DNA of 5,173 nucleotides from assembly GCA_017437205.1 (NCBI GenBank), contig JAFSBP010000169.1, forward strand, positions 1 through 5,173, given 5' to 3'. Of the stretch, positions 3,711 through 5,173 are shown in pieces (positions within the stretch are counted from its first letter, which is position 1; each line of letters starts with the position of its first letter). The position numbers and the translations under genes were made by a program. The notes under the pieces are model-generated. The model had not been told where the DNA came from. It made no database searches and was given only the letters and a program-made list of their open reading frames with translations. This stretch comes from Lachnospiraceae bacterium. Its GTDB lineage: Bacteria; Bacillota; Clostridia; Lachnospirales; Lachnospiraceae.

Positions 3711-5173
3711 TTATTCAGTCATCTCTTTCTTCTTCATGATCGGCAGTGCAACCAGACTCAATCCGGAAACAGCTACAGTCAGTACCCATACAAAAGATGT
3801 ATCTCCGGTTTCAGGAGTTTCCTCGACAACCGGCTTGTCGCCCAAAGGAGTGTCCTCATCCTCGATAATTTCTTCCTCTTCGGTGGACTCCTCAGTAGAT
3901 TCTTCAGTAGATTCCTCGGTAGTAGTTTCCTCCTCAGTGGTGGTCTCTTCCTCAGTGGTGGTCTCTTCCTCGGTGGTGGTCTCCTCCTCGGTGGTGGTCT
4001 CTTCCTCGGTGGTAGTCTCTTCCTCGGTGGTGGTCTCTTCCTCGGTGGTGGTCTCTTCCTCAGTGGTGGTTTCCTCCTCGGTAGTAGTCTCCTCAGGAAT
4101 CTTTTCGTAGTAAACATTGATTACCTTATCCTCATCCAGAACTCCAACCAAATCATCGCCCTCGGTGAGCACATAAGTATAACCATCAATCTCGATCTTA
4201 TCCTTTACGGTAACATCATATGCTCCGTTTTCGTGATCCTCGGTGGTGAAACTCTCACTGATTACCTCACCGGTCTCCTGATCATAATAGTTTACGGTTA
4301 CTGTATATACATTTTCATATTCTACAACTGGTTCGGGGAAATATTCTTTCTCGCCTTTCTTGCCCTCAGAATCTACAGGCTCAAGGTACGCTTCAATATT
4401 CGTATTCGCGGTGTGTGATCCAACTACCGCACTCTTTTCTTTCAAATTAACCTTGTAGGTCAGGGATACCTGTCTGTACCTAGAGATATTCTCATTAAGA
4501 GTCCATACGAAATACTCATCGTTGGTTCCGGTACCGTAGTAATACTCCAGTTTGAATGTTGCTTCCTCTGCACCGGGTGCAGTAAACTCGTAGGTAGCGG
4601 TCACGCCTTCTGCGTTCTCAACCTCTGCCACACTATAAACCTTATCGCCAACGGTCAGCTTAAGATTCTCCGCTCCGAGCACAAAATCAAAGTTGTAACC
4701 TTCGGTCTCATCTGCATCGTAACCGATATAGTCGGTGATGGTAGACCCTGCAGATACACAGTAGAGGATTTCTGCCTTGATCGGATCAAAGAAAGACTTA
4801 TCCGTTGCCTCGGAGTAATTGATTGCCTCGCCACCGGCCAACATATTCATGAAGCTATGTCCGATGTACTGGTTAGTCCAGTTCACACCATAATTCCACT
4901 GTGATCCATCAGAGTTCACAGTATTGTTCGACCAAATGCCGTTGGAATACTGAGGCTTCATCGCCTGATAAATGGGGTAGAAATTAATACCTGTACCGGT
5001 AATCTCATCATTGATAAAATTGTTTGCCTCCCACATTGCACGCTCATAGGAAACTGCATGCTTTGCAGAATCTGCAACTTTATCAAGAGAGGTGCCGAGG
5101 CTACCGGCACTCACCTCAACTGCGTCCTCAAATTTGAACTTCGGATCTACAGCAGTATGGATATACACACCCA
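3711..5173 (-). CDS. Paralogous cell-wall-anchored surface protein (5' end missing)
   Basis: The last 486 codons of a surface protein; the frame stays open to the right edge (the first full codon is Gly), so the true start is outside the window and the GTG at 5168 is just an internal Val. Numbering from the first visible residue: 1-144 look like the rear half of a VWA domain (strand GVYIHTAV, helix around 42-56, strand GINFYPIYQ, then FMNMLAGGEAINYSE and a closing helix), judged by layout and by the matching position in the downstream paralogue. Residues 145-285 (from ITDYIGYD) resemble an isopeptide-forming beta domain, with LTYKVNL and a late Asn-rich strand (TANTNIEAYL). A MucBP-like module follows at 289-358, then the Thr/Glu stalk (360-434), TPETG (452-456), a membrane helix and KKKEMTE. 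It ends at a strong terminator, so it is probably not in one operon with the next gene. Function as an adhesin is inferred; a thioester domain may lie in the missing part. Confidence 0.88.
   Translation of the reverse strand, partial: GVYIHTAVDPKFKFEDAVEVSAGSLGTSLDKVADSAKHAVSYERAMWEANNFINDEITGTGINFYPIYQAMKPQYSNGIWSNNTVNSDGSQWNYGVNWTNQYIGHSFMNMLAGGEAINYSEATDKSFFDPIKAEILYCVSAGSTITDYIGYDADETEGYNFDFVLGAENLKLTVGDKVYSVAEVENAEGVTATYEFTAPGAEEATFKLEYYYGTGTNDEYFVWTLNENISRYRQVSLTYKVNLKEKSAVVGSHTANTNIEAYLEPVDSEGKKGEKEYFPEPVVEYENVYTVTVNYYDQETGEVISESFTTEDHENGAYDVTVKDKIEIDGYTYVLTEGDDLVGVLDEDKVINVYYEKIPEETTTEEETTTEEETTTEEETTTEEETTTEEETTTEEETTTEEETTTEEETTTEEETTTEESTEESTEESTEEEEIIEDEDTPLGDKPVVEETPETGDTSFVWVLTVAVSGLSLVALPIMKKKEMTE
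3714..3818 (-). other. Sortase-type sorting signal of the upstream paralogue
   Basis: TPETG (codons 3804-3818) then Asp, a hydrophobic helix (FVWVLTVAVSGLSLVALPIM) and the tail KKKEMTE. Nearly identical to the downstream protein's signal, so both are expected to be substrates of the same sortase. Confidence 0.85.
3742..3869 (-). repeat. Duplicated 3' anchor segment, copy 2 (paired with 170-297)
   Basis: The ungapped partner of 170-297 at about 88% identity by hand count, encoding the pre-anchor linker (LGDKPVVEETPETGD) and most of the membrane helix. Together with the neighbouring TTTEEE arrays it offers homology for recombination between the two genes. Confidence 0.85.
3870..4094 (-). repeat. 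Thr/Glu stalk repeat array of the upstream paralogue
   Basis: A 75-codon in-frame array: EE, nine TTTEEE hexapeptides (18-base units), TTTEE, then STEE units ending STEEEE. It has more hexapeptides and far fewer tetrapeptides than the downstream array (five TTTEEE plus about ten tetrapeptides), so the two arrays have expanded independently. Likely an acidic stalk across the wall. Confidence 0.9.
4098..4307 (-). other. MucBP-like module of the upstream paralogue
   Basis: Seventy residues from YTVTVNYYDQETGEV to INVYYEK. The pattern of a beta-strand, YYD, Gly turn and later GYTYVL...GDDLVGVLDEDK resembles MucBP-type repeats. It is the shorter, more canonical version of the module; the downstream gene carries about 30 extra residues in it. 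Confidence 0.55.

Noticed and set aside
3870..4094. Regular 18-base repeats considered as a CRISPR array
   Set aside because: The units are contiguous without unique spacers, keep a reading frame and encode a TTTEEE stalk inside a gene.
3736..4110. Plus-strand Ser/Val-rich open frame over the second array
   Set aside because: Antisense shadow of the second TTTEEE array, with no promoter or ribosome binding site of its own.
5166..5168. GTG as the start codon of the upstream paralogue
   Set aside because: The frame continues without a stop to the window edge, no ribosome binding site is visible, there is no signal peptide, and the visible protein begins in the middle of a likely VWA domain. 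The gene is simply cut by the window.

Overview
The window looks like a chromosomal segment from a low-to-mid GC Firmicute of class Clostridia, plausibly a Lachnospiraceae-type gut or rumen bacterium. The reasons are Gram-positive surface proteins with sortase-type sorting signals, a strong GGAGGGG ribosome binding site, AT-rich A/T-tract intergenic DNA, and a thioester domain + VWA + Thr/Glu stalk + xPxTGD layout common in that group. The taxonomic call is inference.

Everything readable as coding lies on the minus strand, so transcription runs from right to left. From the right: (1) positions 3711-5173, the 3' part of a surface protein gene whose start lies outside the window; (2) positions 3541-3710, a 170-base intergenic gap with a rho-independent terminator for gene 1 and an AT-rich promoter region for the next gene; (3) positions 139-3540, a complete 1133-residue surface protein; (4) positions 43-138, a second regulatory gap; (5) positions 1-42, the first 14 codons of a third gene that runs off the left edge.

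The two large genes are tandem paralogues. They share a MucBP-like C-terminal module, an acidic Thr/Glu stalk built from TTTEEE repeats, and an almost identical TPETGD sorting signal with membrane helix and Lys-rich tail. Their upstream parts differ. The complete protein carries a signal peptide, a predicted Cys-Gln thioester domain for covalent target capture, and a VWA domain with an intact MIDAS metal site interrupted by a segment of about 150 residues. The likely picture is a pair of cell-wall-anchored adhesins that lift a binding head away from the wall on a flexible stalk.

The most interesting regulatory signal is that the complete adhesin and the left-edge gene carry the same promoter layout: two 9-base direct repeats (GTYACAAAW on the plus strand) at a 12-base period, exactly 10 bases from the -10 hexamer, with the -10 exactly 31 bases from the start codon. 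Neither promoter has a recognisable -35 box. This suggests a shared DNA-binding regulator controlling the adhesin and the unidentified left gene.
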